A DNA stretch of 64,000 bases from Pseudomonas sp. SORT22 (lineage in GTDB: Bacteria > Pseudomonadota > Gammaproteobacteria > Pseudomonadales > Pseudomonadaceae). The position numbers and the translations under genes are program-made. The stretch spans positions 2,232,501 to 2,296,500 of the forward strand of contig NZ_CP071007.1 in NCBI RefSeq assembly GCF_018417635.1, written 5' to 3'. Numbering within the stretch: position 1 is the first letter of the stretch; each line of letters starts with the position of its first letter. Under the pieces are notes generated by a model, which made no database searches, was not told the origin of the DNA, and saw only the letters and a list, made by a program, of their open reading frames with translations. Shown in pieces: positions 37,529 to 48,754 of this stretch.

Positions 37529-39451
37529 ATGCCCATTATTACTCTTCCCGATGGCAGTCAACGTTCATTCGACAAGGCAGTTTCGGTTGCCGAAGTCGCC
37601 GCATCCATTGGTGCGGGCCTCGCCAAAGCCACCGTCGCCGGCAAGGTCGACGGCAAGCTGGTCGACGCCTGCGACCTGATCGAGAACGATGCCAGCCTGC
37701 AAATCATCACGCCCAAGGACGAAGAGGGGCTGGAGATCATCCGTCACTCGTGCGCCCACCTGGTCGGCCACGCGGTCAAGCAGCTGTACCCGACTGCGCG
37801 CATGGTCATCGGTCCGGTCATCGATGAAGGCTTCTATTACGACATCGCCTACGAGCGTCCTTTCACGCCCGAAGACATGGCGGCGATCGAACAGCGCATG
37901 CAGCAGCTGATCGACACCGAATACGACGTCATCAAAAAAGTCACTCCGCGCGCCGAAGTGATCGAAGTGTTCAAGACCCGCGGCGAAGACTACAAGCTGC
38001 GCCTGGTCGAGGACATGCCGGATGAACAGGCCATGGGCCTGTACTACCACGAAGAATACGTCGACATGTGCCGCGGCCCGCACGTGCCGAACACCCGTTT
38101 CCTGAAATCCTTCAAGCTGACCAAGCTGTCCGGCGCCTACTGGCGCGGCGACGCTAAAAACGAGCAGCTGCAGCGCGTCTACGGCACCGCCTGGGCCGAC
38201 AAGAAGCAGCTGGCTGCTTACATTCAGCGCATCGAAGAAGCAGAAAAACGCGACCACCGTAAAATCGGCAAGCGCCTGGGCCTGTTCCACCTCCAGGAAG
38301 AAGCGCCGGGCATGGTGTTCTGGCACCCGAACGGCTGGACCCTGTACCAGGTACTCGAGCAGTACATGCGCAAGGTTCAGCGCGACAACGGCTACCTGGA
38401 GATCAAGACTCCGCAGGTTGTTGACCGTTCGCTGTGGGAAAAGTCTGGCCACTGGGCCAACTACGCCGACAACATGTTCACCACCCAGTCGGAAAACCGC
38501 GACTACGCCATCAAGCCGATGAACTGCCCATGCCACGTGCAGGTGTTCAACCAGGGCCTGAAGAGCTACCGCGAGCTGCCGCTGCGTCTGGCCGAGTTCG
38601 GTGCCTGCCACCGTAACGAGCCGTCGGGCGCGCTGCACGGCATCATGCGTGTGCGTGGCTTTACCCAGGACGACGCGCACATCTTCTGCACCGAAGAGCA
38701 GATGCAGTCCGAATCCGCTGCCTTCATCAAGCTGACCATGGATGTCTACGCCGACTTCGGCTTCAAAGACATCGAAATGAAGCTCTCGACCCGCCCTGAA
38801 AAGCGCGTCGGTTCCGATGAGCTGTGGGATCGCGCCGAAGCCGCACTGGCCGCCGCCCTCGACAGCGCCGGCCTGCCGTACGACCTGCAGCCGGGCGAAG
38901 GGGCCTTCTACGGGCCGAAGATCGAGTTCTCGCTGAAGGATTGCCTTGGCCGCGTCTGGCAGTGTGGTACCCTGCAGCTCGACTTCAACCTGCCGATCCG
39001 TCTGGGCGCAGAATTCGTCTCCGAAGACAACGGCCGCAAGCATCCGGTGATGCTGCACCGTGCAATCCTCGGTTCGTTCGAGCGTTTCGTCGGAATTCTC
39101 ATCGAGCATTACGAAGGTGCATTCCCGGCCTGGCTCGCGCCAACCCAGGCGGTGATCATGAATATCACCGACAAGCAGGCCGAATTCGCCCAGAATGTTG
39201 AAAAAACTCTCAATGAAAGCGGGTTCCGTGCCAAGTCCGACTTGAGAAATGAGAAAATCGGCTTTAAAATCCGCGAGCATACTTTGCTCAAGGTCCCTTA
39301 CCTTTTGGTTATAGGGGATCGCGAAGTCGAAACGCAAACCGTCGCTGTGCGTACTCGTGAAGGCGCTGACCTGGGCTCGATGCCCGTCGCTCAATTCGCT
39401 GAATTCCTCGCTCAAGCGGTTTCCCGGCGTGGTCGCCAAGAATCGGAGTAA
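37529..39451 (+). CDS. thrS: Threonyl-tRNA synthetase
   Basis: The 640-residue class II synthetase has an N-terminal TGS domain (about 1-62), the editing domain with [16 protein letters not shown] and a [13 protein letters not shown] region (about 63-225), the catalytic core with class II motif 2 in [23 protein letters not shown], and the C-terminal anticodon-binding domain (about 535-640). It charges tRNA-Thr. The frame runs upstream to 37496, but the ATG at 37529 has AGGAGAGG and gives the standard length. It heads the thrS-infC-rpmI-rplT cluster. Confidence 0.97.
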   Translation: MPIITLPDGSQRSFDKAVSVAEVAASIGAGLAKATVAGKVDGKLVDACDLIENDASLQIITPKDEEGLEIIRHSCAHLVGHAVKQLYPTARMVIGPVIDEGFYYDIAYERPFTPEDMAAIEQRMQQLIDTEYDVIKKVTPRAEVIEVFKTRGEDYKLRLVEDMPDEQAMGLYYHEEYVDMCRGPHVPNTRFLKSFKLTKLSGAYWRGDAKNEQLQRVYGTAWADKKQLAAYIQRIEEAEKRDHRKIGKRLGLFHLQEEAPGMVFWHPNGWTLYQVLEQYMRKVQRDNGYLEIKTPQVVDRSLWEKSGHWANYADNMFTTQSENRDYAIKPMNCPCHVQVFNQGLKSYRELPLRLAEFGACHRNEPSGALHGIMRVRGFTQDDAHIFCTEEQMQSESAAFIKLTMDVYADFGFKDIEMKLSTRPEKRVGSDELWDRAEAALAAALDSAGLPYDLQPGEGAFYGPKIEFSLKDCLGRVWQCGTLQLDFNLPIRLGAEFVSEDNGRKHPVMLHRAILGSFERFVGILIEHYEGAFPAWLAPTQAVIMNITDKQAEFAQNVEKTLNESGFRAKSDLRNEKIGFKIREHTLLKVPYLLVIGDREVETQTVAVRTREGADLGSMPVAQFAEFLAQAVSRRGRQESE

Positions 39452-39456
39452 TTACT

Positions 39457-40002
39457 ATTAAGCGTGAAATGAGAAACGATAAACGAGCTGCACCGAAGGC
39501 CCCGATCAACGAGAATATCTCGGCACGCGAGGTTCGGTTAATTGGCGCTGACGGCGAGCAGATTGGCATCGTCTCGATTGATGAAGCGCTTCGTATCGCT
39601 GAAGAAGCGAAGCTGGACCTGGTAGAGATTTCTGCCGACGCAGTACCGCCTGTCTGCAAGGTCATGGACTACGGCAAGCACCTCTTCGAAAAGAAGAAGC
39701 AAGCTAACGAGGCCAAGAAGAATCAGAAGCAGGTCCAGATTAAAGAAATCAAGTTTCGTCCAGGGACGGAGGAGGGGGATTACCAGGTAAAACTACGCAA
39801 CCTGGTACGTTTCCTGAGTGATGGGGACAGGGCCAAGATTTCCTTGAGATTTCGCGGTCGTGAGATGGCCCACCAGGAGCTGGGTATGGAACTGTTGAAG
39901 CGGGTCGAAACTGACCTTTTGGAATACGGTTCCGTCGAACAGCATCCTAAGATGGAAGGACGCCAGCTGATCATGGTCATCGCACCCAAGAAAAAGAAAT
40001 AA
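39457..40002 (+). CDS. infC: Translation initiation factor IF-3, with a probable AUU start
   Basis: IF-3 binds the 30S subunit and checks the start codon. N-terminal (about 1-75, with [20 protein letters not shown]) and C-terminal (about 85-180, with [14 protein letters not shown]) domains are joined by a lysine-rich linker. No ATG fits the family N-terminus, as the first in-frame one (39469) would cut off IKRE. ATT at 39457 lies eight bases after GGAG and encodes IKREM. A second in-frame ATT at 39451 is too close to the ribosome site. AUU initiation is the known way infC represses itself in E. coli. It starts 5 bases after thrS. Confidence 0.93.
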   Translation: MKREMRNDKRAAPKAPINENISAREVRLIGADGEQIGIVSIDEALRIAEEAKLDLVEISADAVPPVCKVMDYGKHLFEKKKQANEAKKNQKQVQIKEIKFRPGTEEGDYQVKLRNLVRFLSDGDRAKISLRFRGREMAHQELGMELLKRVETDLLEYGSVEQHPKMEGRQLIMVIAPKKKK

Positions 40003-40062
40003 CCACCAGGGCACGGCAGGCCTTGCGGTTATGTTTATCAACTGAATGCGGAGTATCCGAAC

Positions 40063-40257
40063 ATGCCAAAAATGAAAACCAAAAGCGGTGCGGCCAAGCG
40101 TTTCTTGAAAACGGCTAACGGCATCAAGCACAAACACGCTTTCAAGAGCCACATCCTGACCAAAATGTCGACCAAGCGTAAGCGTCAACTTCGTGGTAGC
40201 AGCTTGCTGAACCCGTCGGACGTGGCAAAAGTCGAGCGCATGCTGCGCCTTCGTTAA
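40063..40257 (+). CDS. rpmI: 50S ribosomal protein L35
   Basis: A 64-residue basic protein with the L35 pattern [16 protein letters not shown] at the start and [20 protein letters not shown] end. It lies between infC and rplT as in most bacteria, 60 bases after infC. That gap could hold the L20 control site, but I do not see a clear structure. Confidence 0.96.
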   Translation: MPKMKTKSGAAKRFLKTANGIKHKHAFKSHILTKMSTKRKRQLRGSSLLNPSDVAKVERMLRLR

Positions 40258-40286
40258 TTTTTGGTTCTAGATAGAGGAAGTTACTC

Positions 40287-41764
<1,478 letters not shown>

Positions 41765-41800
41765 GTCGCGCACCCGTAACGAATCTTTCAGGAGAGCAGG

Positions 41801-44176
41801 ATGAAATTCAGTGAAAAGTGGCTGCGCGGTTGGGTCAACCCGCAGGTATCCCGTGACGATCTGGTCGCCCGTCTGTCGATGGCCGGCCTTGAGGTCGACA
41901 GCGTCACCCCGGCCGCCGGCCAGTTCAGCGGCATCATCGTCGGTGAGGTGCTGAGCACCGAACAGCACCCCGATGCCGACAAGCTGCGCGTGTGCCAGGT
42001 CAGCAATGGCAGCGAGACCTTCCAGGTAGTGTGCGGCGCGCCCAACGTGCGCCCTGGCCTGAAGATCCCGTTCGCGATGATCGGCGCCGAACTGCCGGGC
42101 GACTTCAAAATCAAGAAAGCCAAGCTGCGTGGCGTTGAATCCAACGGCATGCTCTGCTCGGCGGCCGAGCTGCAGATCAGCGAAGAAAACGACGGCCTGC
42201 TGGAACTGGCGGCTGACGCCCCGGTTGGCACCGACATTCGCCTGTACCTGGACCTGGACGACGCCAGCATCGAGATCGGCCTGACCCCGAACCGTGGCGA
42301 CTGCCTGTCGCTGGCCGGCCTTGCTCGCGACGTCGGCGCCCTGTACGACGTACCGGTGACCCGTCCGCAAGTGCCGGCTGTTGCCGCCACTCACGACGAA
42401 GTGCGCCCGGTTGAAGTGCTGGCACCGGCTGCCTGCCCACGCTACCTGGGCCGCGTTATCCGTAACGTCGACCTGACCCGGCCGACCCCGCTGTGGATGG
42501 TCGAGCGCCTGCGTCGCTCCGACCTGCGCAGCATCGACGCTGCCGTCGACATCACCAACTACGTGATGCTCGAGCTCGGCCAGCCGATGCATGCCTTCGA
42601 TCTCGCCGAAATCAACGGCGGCATCCGCGTGCGCATGGCCGAAGAGGGCGAGAAGCTGGTACTGCTCGACGGCCAGGAAGTCACCCTGCGCCCCGATACC
42701 CTGGTCATCGCCGACCACAGCCGCGCCCTGGCCATCGCCGGTGTGATGGGCGGTGAGCACAGTGGCGTTGCCGCGGGCACCCGCGACATCTTCCTCGAGA
42801 GCGCTTTCTTCGAGCCGATTTCCGTGGCTGGCAAGGCCCGTTCCTACGGCCTGCACACCGATGCCTCGCACCGCTACGAGCGCGGCGTCGACTCGCAACT
42901 GGCCCGCGAAGCCATCGAGCGCGCTACCGGCCTGCTGCTGGAGATCGTCGGCGGCGAAGCGGGCCCGGTGATCGACGTCACCAGCGAAGCGCACCTGCCC
43001 AAGGTGGCCCCGGTCACCCTGCGTGCCGAGCGCCTGACCCAGATGCTGGGCATGGAAATGGCCAGCGCCGAGGTCGAACAACTGCTCAACGGCCTGGGCC
43101 TGAAAACCACCGCCGGCGAAGGCCAGTGGCAGGTTGAAGTACCAAGCCATCGCTTCGACATCAGCCTGGAAGTCGACCTGATCGAAGAACTGGCGCGCCT
43201 GTACGGCTACAACCGCCTGCCAGTGCGTTACCCGCAAGCGCGCCTGGCCCCGCAAGCCAAGGCCGAGGCCCGTGGCGAACTGCCAGCGCTGCGCCGCCTG
43301 CTGGTGGCCCGTGGTTACCAGGAAGCCATCACCTACAGCTTCATCGACCCGAAACTGTTCGAGCTGTTCAGCCCGGGCGTCGAGCCGCTGCTGCTGGCCA
43401 ACCCGATCTCCAACGACATGGCGGCCATGCGTGCCTCGCTGTGGCCGGGCCTGGTCAAGTCGCTGCAGCACAACCTCAACCGTCAGCAAGACCGCGTGCG
43501 CATGTTCGAAAGCGGCCTGCGCTTCGTCGGCCAGCTGGGCGACCTCAAGCAGCAGCCGATGCTCGCCGGTGTGGTCTGCGGCAGCCGCCTGCCGGAAGGC
43601 TGGGCCAACGGCCGTGACAGCATCGACTTCTTCGACGTGAAAGCCGACGTTGAAGCGGTACTGGGCTTCTCTGGCTCGCTCGCCGAGTTCACTTTTGTTG
43701 CGGGCCAACACCCGGCGCTGCACCCGGGCCAAACCGCACGCATCGAGCGCGACGGTCGCGAAGTCGGCTACCTGGGTGCCATCCACCCGGAGCTGGCCAA
43801 GACCCTGGGCCTGGATCGTCCGGTGTACGTGTTTGAGCTGGTGCTGGGTGAAGTGGCCGAAGGCCGCCTGCCGAAGTTCAGCGAACTGTCGAAATTCCCG
43901 GAAGTGCGTCGTGACCTGGCCTTGGTCGCAGGACGTGATGTTGCTTCGAGCTCGGTGCTTGAAGTAATTCGTGACAATGCAGGCGAATGGCTCACAGACC
44001 TCAGGCTGTTTGATGTTTATCAGGGTAAAGGCATTGATCCTGATAGAAAAAGCCTGGCCGTCGGCTTGACCTGGCAGCATCCATCGCGCACTCTTAATGA
44101 TGAAGAGGTGAATACTGCAACCCAGAACATCCTCACCTCGCTCGAACAAAGGTTGAACACCACGTTAAGGAAATAG
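41801..44176 (+). CDS. pheT: Phenylalanyl-tRNA synthetase beta subunit
   Basis: The 791-residue subunit starts KFSEKWLRGWVNP. It has an EMAP-type tRNA-binding domain (about 40-150), the B3/B4 editing domain (about 210-380), the B5 domain (about 400-475), a catalytic-like core and a C-terminal FDX-ACB domain (about 697-791, FPEVRRDLALV at its start). It ends three bases before ihfA. Confidence 0.97.
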   Translation: MKFSEKWLRGWVNPQVSRDDLVARLSMAGLEVDSVTPAAGQFSGIIVGEVLSTEQHPDADKLRVCQVSNGSETFQVVCGAPNVRPGLKIPFAMIGAELPGDFKIKKAKLRGVESNGMLCSAAELQISEENDGLLELAADAPVGTDIRLYLDLDDASIEIGLTPNRGDCLSLAGLARDVGALYDVPVTRPQVPAVAATHDEVRPVEVLAPAACPRYLGRVIRNVDLTRPTPLWMVERLRRSDLRSIDAAVDITNYVMLELGQPMHAFDLAEINGGIRVRMAEEGEKLVLLDGQEVTLRPDTLVIADHSRALAIAGVMGGEHSGVAAGTRDIFLESAFFEPISVAGKARSYGLHTDASHRYERGVDSQLAREAIERATGLLLEIVGGEAGPVIDVTSEAHLPKVAPVTLRAERLTQMLGMEMASAEVEQLLNGLGLKTTAGEGQWQVEVPSHRFDISLEVDLIEELARLYGYNRLPVRYPQARLAPQAKAEARGELPALRRLLVARGYQEAITYSFIDPKLFELFSPGVEPLLLANPISNDMAAMRASLWPGLVKSLQHNLNRQQDRVRMFESGLRFVGQLGDLKQQPMLAGVVCGSRLPEGWANGRDSIDFFDVKADVEAVLGFSGSLAEFTFVAGQHPALHPGQTARIERDGREVGYLGAIHPELAKTLGLDRPVYVFELVLGEVAEGRLPKFSELSKFPEVRRDLALVAGRDVASSSVLEVIRDNAGEWLTDLRLFDVYQGKGIDPDRKSLAVGLTWQHPSRTLNDEEVNTATQNILTSLEQRLNTTLRK

Positions 44177-44179
44177 CGT

Positions 44180-44482
44180 ATGGGTGCTCTGACGAAAGCT
44201 GAGATGGCCGAACGGCTGTACGAGGAGCTGGGCCTGAACAAGCGCGAGGCCAAGGAATTGGTCGAGCTGTTCTTTGAGGAAATCAGGCACGCTCTTGAAG
44301 ACAACGAGCAGGTCAAATTGTCCGGATTCGGCAATTTCGACCTGCGCGACAAGCGCCAGCGGCCGGGCCGCAACCCCAAGACCGGGGAAGAAATCCCGAT
44401 CACGGCGCGTCGGGTCGTCACCTTTCGTCCAGGGCAGAAGTTGAAAGCCCGAGTTGAGGCCTATGCTGGAACCAAGTCATAA
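44180..44482 (+). CDS. ihfA: Integration host factor alpha subunit
   Basis: The 100-residue HU/IHF-family protein has the DNA-bending arm [12 protein letters not shown] and the family signature [14 protein letters not shown]. With IhfB it bends DNA in replication, recombination and sigma-54 promoters. Placement directly after pheT is the normal order. Its 3' end overlaps the merR-type gene by 20 bases. Confidence 0.97.
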   Translation: MGALTKAEMAERLYEELGLNKREAKELVELFFEEIRHALEDNEQVKLSGFGNFDLRDKRQRPGRNPKTGEEIPITARRVVTFRPGQKLKARVEAYAGTKS

Positions 44483-44819
44483 CGACGAGCTTCCGCCGAT
44501 TCCAGGCAAACGCTACTTCACCATTGGTGAAGTGAGTGAGCTTTGCGCGGTAAAACCGCACGTGCTCCGCTACTGGGAGCAGGAATTCCCGCAACTCAAC
44601 CCGGTAAAGCGCCGCGGTAACCGGCGGTACTATCAGCGCCAGGACGTGCTGATGATCCGCCAGATCCGCGCGCTGCTGTACGACCAAGGCTTCACCATCG
44701 GCGGGGCGCGTTTGCGCCTCTCTGGCGACGAAGCCAAGGACGACACCACCCAGTACAAGCAACTGATCCGGCAGATGATTGTCGAGTTGGAAGACGTGTT
44801 GGTGGTGCTGAAGAAGTAG
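44463..44819 (+). CDS. MerR-family regulator downstream of ihfA
   Basis: The 118-residue protein has an N-terminal MerR helix-turn-helix ([22 protein letters not shown]) and a dimerisation helix ([17 protein letters not shown]). No effector cysteines are visible. The start at ATG 44463 lies inside ihfA, which suggests translational coupling. This gene follows ihfA in many pseudomonads. Its regulon is unknown to me. Confidence 0.9.
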   Translation: MLEPSHNDELPPIPGKRYFTIGEVSELCAVKPHVLRYWEQEFPQLNPVKRRGNRRYYQRQDVLMIRQIRALLYDQGFTIGGARLRLSGDEAKDDTTQYKQLIRQMIVELEDVLVVLKK

Positions 44820-44925
44820 CCCTTATCGGGCCCGGAATTTTGGAAAAAATGCTTCCATAATTCAAAAGGTTAGGGTACATTCTTCAACGTTCTCAGCAAC
44901 CAGGGGAACATGCTTCAAGCCCAGT

Positions 44926-45002
44926 CGGGGCGTAGCGCAGCCCGGTAGCGCACTTGCATGGGGTGCAAGGGGTCGAGTGTTCGAATCACTCCGTCCCGAC
45001 CA
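44926..45002 (+). tRNA. tRNA-Pro (anticodon GGG)
   Basis: The 77-base gene has acceptor CGGGGCG/CGTCCCG (one G-T pair), a D-arm with TAGCGCAGCCCGGTAGCGCA, anticodon stem-loop CTTGC-ATGGGGT-GCAAG and encoded CCA. The 3' end is the kind of site used by integrating elements, and AT-rich foreign-looking DNA begins just after it. Confidence 0.97.
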
Positions 45003-45017
45003 TTATTTAGAACGACT

Positions 45018-45041
45018 AAGCCACCTTCGGGTGGCTTTTTT
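45018..45041 (+). terminator. Terminator after tRNA-Pro
   Basis: AAGCCACC, loop TTCG, GGTGGCTT and a run of T's. Confidence 0.9.
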
Positions 45042-45265
45042 GTTGCTTAAATTTATGCTCAGAAAATAGTTCACAGTTTTTTGCTATCTTTATCTCCCAT
45101 TCGTGGGGTCAAAGCACCGGTATCTTTCTCTCGATCGCTAGCTGAGCGTCACCTAGCTTAAGAATGTGCCTTCTCTCGGTCTTGAGTTACCAGAAAAATA
45201 ATGGCACTTTGCTCTTATGAGCTCGTCTGGCATTTTGATAGCCTACGGTTTGTGCATCCTGTGGA

Positions 45266-46801
45266 ATGGATAGTCTTGGATGTGTTGATGTGGGCGAGCT
45301 GGTTTTTGTTAAGAGTGCCATTCTGGAGCTGGCCAGAGGTCGCCAATCTAGAGTGGTTAACTTTGATAACTATCGAAATTATTGGTATGCCATGGATATT
45401 GTAAGGAAAAAACTGAGCCCAAATGATGTGGGCGCTACTGGTGCTCATCAAAGCGGTATTTTAATACCAAAATCTGATGCTAGAGGGGCGTTGTTTCCTG
45501 AGCTGGATCTCAGTGTTAAAAATCCTGATTCCATCTTGCTGTGTATAGATGAAGATGGAATAGAGCGAAGCTTTCGATTTGTTTATTACAATAACAAACA
45601 TACTGATAATGGGACTAGGGATGAGTATCGCATCACTTGTGTTGCCGAGTATTTTCAGGATGTTGCTGCTAAAGAGGGTGATGTTTTAGAAATCTCTAGA
45701 GATAAATATTCTTCGGTTTATGAGATTAAAATATTGAGGGGGCTTATTGTGGGTGAGGTTTTTGAGTTTGATAATACTGAGATTCCTGAGTCGGAAGAGC
45801 AGGATATTGTGCAGTATCAGATTACGAGTTATCCGGCTGATATGACAATCAGTGGGTATCTTGAAAAGGACAGGCAGGACCAGTTGATAATTCCAGATTT
45901 TCAACGAAACTACGTTTGGGATCAAGTAAAGGCAAGTAAGCTCATAGAGTCCTTCATGCTTGGTCTGCCTGTGCCTGGCGTTTTTCTTTATAAGGATAGG
46001 AAGAGTAACAAGCTGCTGATAATTGACGGGCAGCAACGGATTACATCTGCGCTAAGGTTCATGAAGGGGGCTTTCGGGGAGAAATTGTTTCGCTTGAAGG
46101 GGGTGCATAGTAAATGGGAGGGGAAGACATTTGAAGAGTTGGAAGAGTCAGATAGATTTCAGATAAGTGACACTGTCTTGCGCGCTACGATCATTCAGCA
46201 GCTGGATCCTCATGATGATTCGAGTATCTACTATATATTTGAAAGATTGAATACCGGGGGGATAAACCTGAACCCTATGGAGGTTCGTCGCTGTGTCTAT
46301 TATGGTGATTTCATTCGGCGGTTAGAAAATATGAACTTGAATTCGTCTTGGAGGAAGATTCTCGGTACGGATGAGCCAGATAAACGAATGCGAGATGTTG
46401 AGCTTGCTTTGCGTTGCGTAGCGCTATGGAAATCTTGGCGGCAATATGAAAAGCCTATGAAAGGTTTTCTTAATAAGTTTCTAATAGATCTGAAGAATAA
46501 AGCTAAGCTTGAGTTGGTTGCTGAGCTTGATGAAATCGAAAGTGGTTTTAATAGAGCCTGTGAGGATATTGTTGATGCACTTGGAGAGAAACCGTTCAAT
46601 GTGTATGGGCGTCTAAATTTTGCTTTACTTGACTCTATGTTTGTTGCAGTTTCCCAAGGGTGTGACGCGAATTCTTTAAAAGAAAAATTTGATAGCCTTT
46701 TGGCGAACATTGAATATGAGGCAATGTGTCGCATGAGCACTAGCGATGAAAAAAATGTGCATGGTCGTATTAATTTGGCACTAGAAGTAATTGGTAGGTA
46801 G
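45266..46801 (+). CDS. Fusion of an EcoRII-N-like recognition domain with DUF262
   Basis: The protein has up to 511 residues. Residues about 40-160 resemble the N-terminal B3-type DNA-recognition domain of EcoRII: KKLSPNDVGATGAHQSGILIPKS matches KRLSANDTGLTGGHGVGVYLPKS in the EcoRII-like protein two genes on, followed by a shared YYNN and RNEHR/RDEYR pattern. Residues about 195-510 are DUF262 with IPDFQRNYVWDQVKASKLIESF, the DGQQRITS motif, and ERLNTGGINLNPMEVRRC, as in GmrSD-type nucleases. The start is uncertain: ATG 45266 has no ribosome site, and GTG 45353 with AGAGGT upstream is possible. A HEPN gene follows after 4 bases. Confidence 0.8.
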   Translation: MDSLGCVDVGELVFVKSAILELARGRQSRVVNFDNYRNYWYAMDIVRKKLSPNDVGATGAHQSGILIPKSDARGALFPELDLSVKNPDSILLCIDEDGIERSFRFVYYNNKHTDNGTRDEYRITCVAEYFQDVAAKEGDVLEISRDKYSSVYEIKILRGLIVGEVFEFDNTEIPESEEQDIVQYQITSYPADMTISGYLEKDRQDQLIIPDFQRNYVWDQVKASKLIESFMLGLPVPGVFLYKDRKSNKLLIIDGQQRITSALRFMKGAFGEKLFRLKGVHSKWEGKTFEELEESDRFQISDTVLRATIIQQLDPHDDSSIYYIFERLNTGGINLNPMEVRRCVYYGDFIRRLENMNLNSSWRKILGTDEPDKRMRDVELALRCVALWKSWRQYEKPMKGFLNKFLIDLKNKAKLELVAELDEIESGFNRACEDIVDALGEKPFNVYGRLNFALLDSMFVAVSQGCDANSLKEKFDSLLANIEYEAMCRMSTSDEKNVHGRINLALEVIGR

Positions 46802-46805
46802 CCGA

Positions 46806-47285
46806 ATGTCTAGCCGATTACTGAAAACTACCTTGGCCTACGAGAATACAAAGCAATTTCTTGACGGTGCCGCCGATGTGGGTTGGGAGATATCTTCATA
46901 TCTAACGCAGCATATCTTGATACTTCTAAGTGCTGAGGTTCAGCAGGAGATTTATAAGATCGCGGATGAGCGCAGTCAGGTGATAAGTGATGATAGTATT
47001 AAGAGTTTCATGTCCTCAACGACAAAGCAATTGATTCGAAGTGTTGGCAAGACCGATTTGTCCAAATTTATTGGATACTTTGGTCAAGGTGCAAAAGACG
47101 AATTTAATCGGGCGTTGGATGAGAGGGCCGTAACTGTTTATGCTAGTGCTTTGTCAAAGAGGCATGATATTGCTCATAAAGGTACTTGTAATGCTACATT
47201 TGCTGAGCTTGAAGAAACAATAAAATGCGCTGATCAGGTTTTGGTTGCGTTAGAGAGTGCAGTGCATAGAACAGCTGCGAGATAG
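46806..47285 (+). CDS. HEPN-domain protein, probable RNase or toxin partner
   Basis: This is a 159-residue all-helical protein with the HEPN RNase signature R-x4-H in KRHDIAHKG (Arg about 119, His about 124), preceded by long helices. It looks like the RiboL-PSP/MAE_28990-type HEPN families found in defence loci. The ATG lies four bases after the DUF262 stop, so the two are almost surely co-transcribed. The likely role is RNA cleavage or a partner to the DUF262 protein. That is inference from the motif and neighbour. Confidence 0.78.
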   Translation: MSSRLLKTTLAYENTKQFLDGAADVGWEISSYLTQHILILLSAEVQQEIYKIADERSQVISDDSIKSFMSSTTKQLIRSVGKTDLSKFIGYFGQGAKDEFNRALDERAVTVYASALSKRHDIAHKGTCNATFAELEETIKCADQVLVALESAVHRTAAR

Positions 47286-47539
47286 GTTTATTTGACGTTT
47301 CTATATGGGCGCCACTCGTGTCTTTTGGATGTGTTGTTAATTGTGAGTTAGAGCGCCGGCTTCGTGAAAAAGATAGTTCGCTTTGTTTTTTTGTCGTGGG
47401 CAGGTGTGAGAGGTTAATGTAGGGTGTTAGCATTTGTTAGAATAAGAAATATGTTCAAGGTGAGGCACTCGAATCAGTATGCGTGCGAACCTGTAGGGCA
47501 AACGTTACTTCGATTTCTATACTGGTCAGAACCTTTACT

Positions 47540-48754
47540 ATGACAAGCTTTTCTCAATGGATTGACGGCAAGAGCCGTGACGACTGGTGGATCTACGTCA
47601 AACGACTTTCTGCCAATGATACTGGGTTGACTGGCGGCCATGGGGTTGGCGTTTATCTGCCAAAGTCTATCGTTAACGTAGTGCTGCCCTCAATTTCCGT
47701 TACTGGATTTCTAAATCCCGATTGCAATGTCAAGGCTCAGGTTACCTCCCATAGTTTTCCGGAGCAGACGCTGCGCGGAATCTATTACAATAATTCCTTT
47801 TTTGGAAAGTCACGCAATGAGCACCGCCTGACGAGGTGGAACACGGACGTCAAGGACAACCCTGTCCAGGACCCAGAAAACACAGGGGCACTGGCGTTCT
47901 TTGCCTTCTACACTCCCAGTGTCGCTAAAGATGCAGAATTTCTGGATGTTTGGATATGTAAGAACCTCGAGGAAGAAGAGCTTGTAGAGCACCAGATTGG
48001 AGAAGTAGTTCCCGGTACTTGGCTTTTCGACAGAGGAGACAATTTGTTCGCGGGTGTCGTTAATTTCCCAGATATAGAGCCTAGCAGTGTGATCATTCCA
48101 CCAGCTTGGGCGAGCGATTTCCCAAGCGCGGAGGAAGTTATAGTCCACTTATTAACTGCATTTCGCTTTGTAAAAACGACGCCTGATGAGCTTATCATCG
48201 AAAGGCGCTATAACGAGTACAAGCTATTTCGTCAGATTGAAGAACTTCATATACTCAGTCAGGTGCGGAAAGGGTTTGGCTCGGTGGATGAGTTTATGCG
48301 ACTGGCAAATTCGGTTAGTAATCGCCGCAAGTCAAGATCGGGGAAGTCGCTTGAAATTCATCTAGAGCATTTATTTCGAAAATTTGGTCTCACGGCGTTT
48401 AGTGCGCAATGTAAAACAGAAGGTAATAAGCGCCCAGATTTCATCTTCCCTTCCTGCTCTGCCTATCATGACCTCGATTACCCTGGTCAAGATTTGCGTA
48501 TGTTGGCTGTAAAGACGACCTGCAAAGACCGCTGGCGTCAGATTCTGAACGAAGCTGACAGAGTGGAAAAAATCCATCTGTTCACACTTCAAGAGGGAGT
48601 ATCTCCTCACCAATTTTCAGAAATGACAGGTAAGAATGTTGTTTTGGTTGTTCCAGAGCCTTTGCATAAGAAGTACCCTGAACAAGTGCGGCCCAATTTG
48701 ATGACTCTTAACAGATTTATCGCCGAAACAAAAAATCTTGACCCCATAGGCTAA
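47540..48754 (+). CDS. EcoRII-type restriction endonuclease (predicted CCWGG)
   Basis: The protein has 404 residues, the same length as EcoRII as I recall it. The N-terminal B3-like effector-DNA domain (about 1-175) contains IYVKRLSANDTGLTGGH and RNEHRLTRW. The C-terminal PD-(D/E)xK nuclease (about 190-404) contains RKGFGSVDEFMRLANSVSNRRKSR, RPDFIFPS and LAVKTTCKDRWRQIL with the catalytic lysine near 325. EcoRII is a type IIE enzyme that cuts before CCWGG and needs a second site as activator. The matching methyltransferase is downstream. The recognition site is inferred from the strong similarity. Confidence 0.93.
   Translation: MTSFSQWIDGKSRDDWWIYVKRLSANDTGLTGGHGVGVYLPKSIVNVVLPSISVTGFLNPDCNVKAQVTSHSFPEQTLRGIYYNNSFFGKSRNEHRLTRWNTDVKDNPVQDPENTGALAFFAFYTPSVAKDAEFLDVWICKNLEEEELVEHQIGEVVPGTWLFDRGDNLFAGVVNFPDIEPSSVIIPPAWASDFPSAEEVIVHLLTAFRFVKTTPDELIIERRYNEYKLFRQIEELHILSQVRKGFGSVDEFMRLANSVSNRRKSRSGKSLEIHLEHLFRKFGLTAFSAQCKTEGNKRPDFIFPSCSAYHDLDYPGQDLRMLAVKTTCKDRWRQILNEADRVEKIHLFTLQEGVSPHQFSEMTGKNVVLVVPEPLHKKYPEQVRPNLMTLNRFIAETKNLDPIG

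Noticed and set aside
37565-39439. Minus-strand open frame across thrS
   Set aside because: It is antisense to threonyl-tRNA synthetase.
45201-45404. Small Trp-rich frame before the DUF262 gene
   Set aside because: It overlaps the DUF262 frame, and no site supports it.
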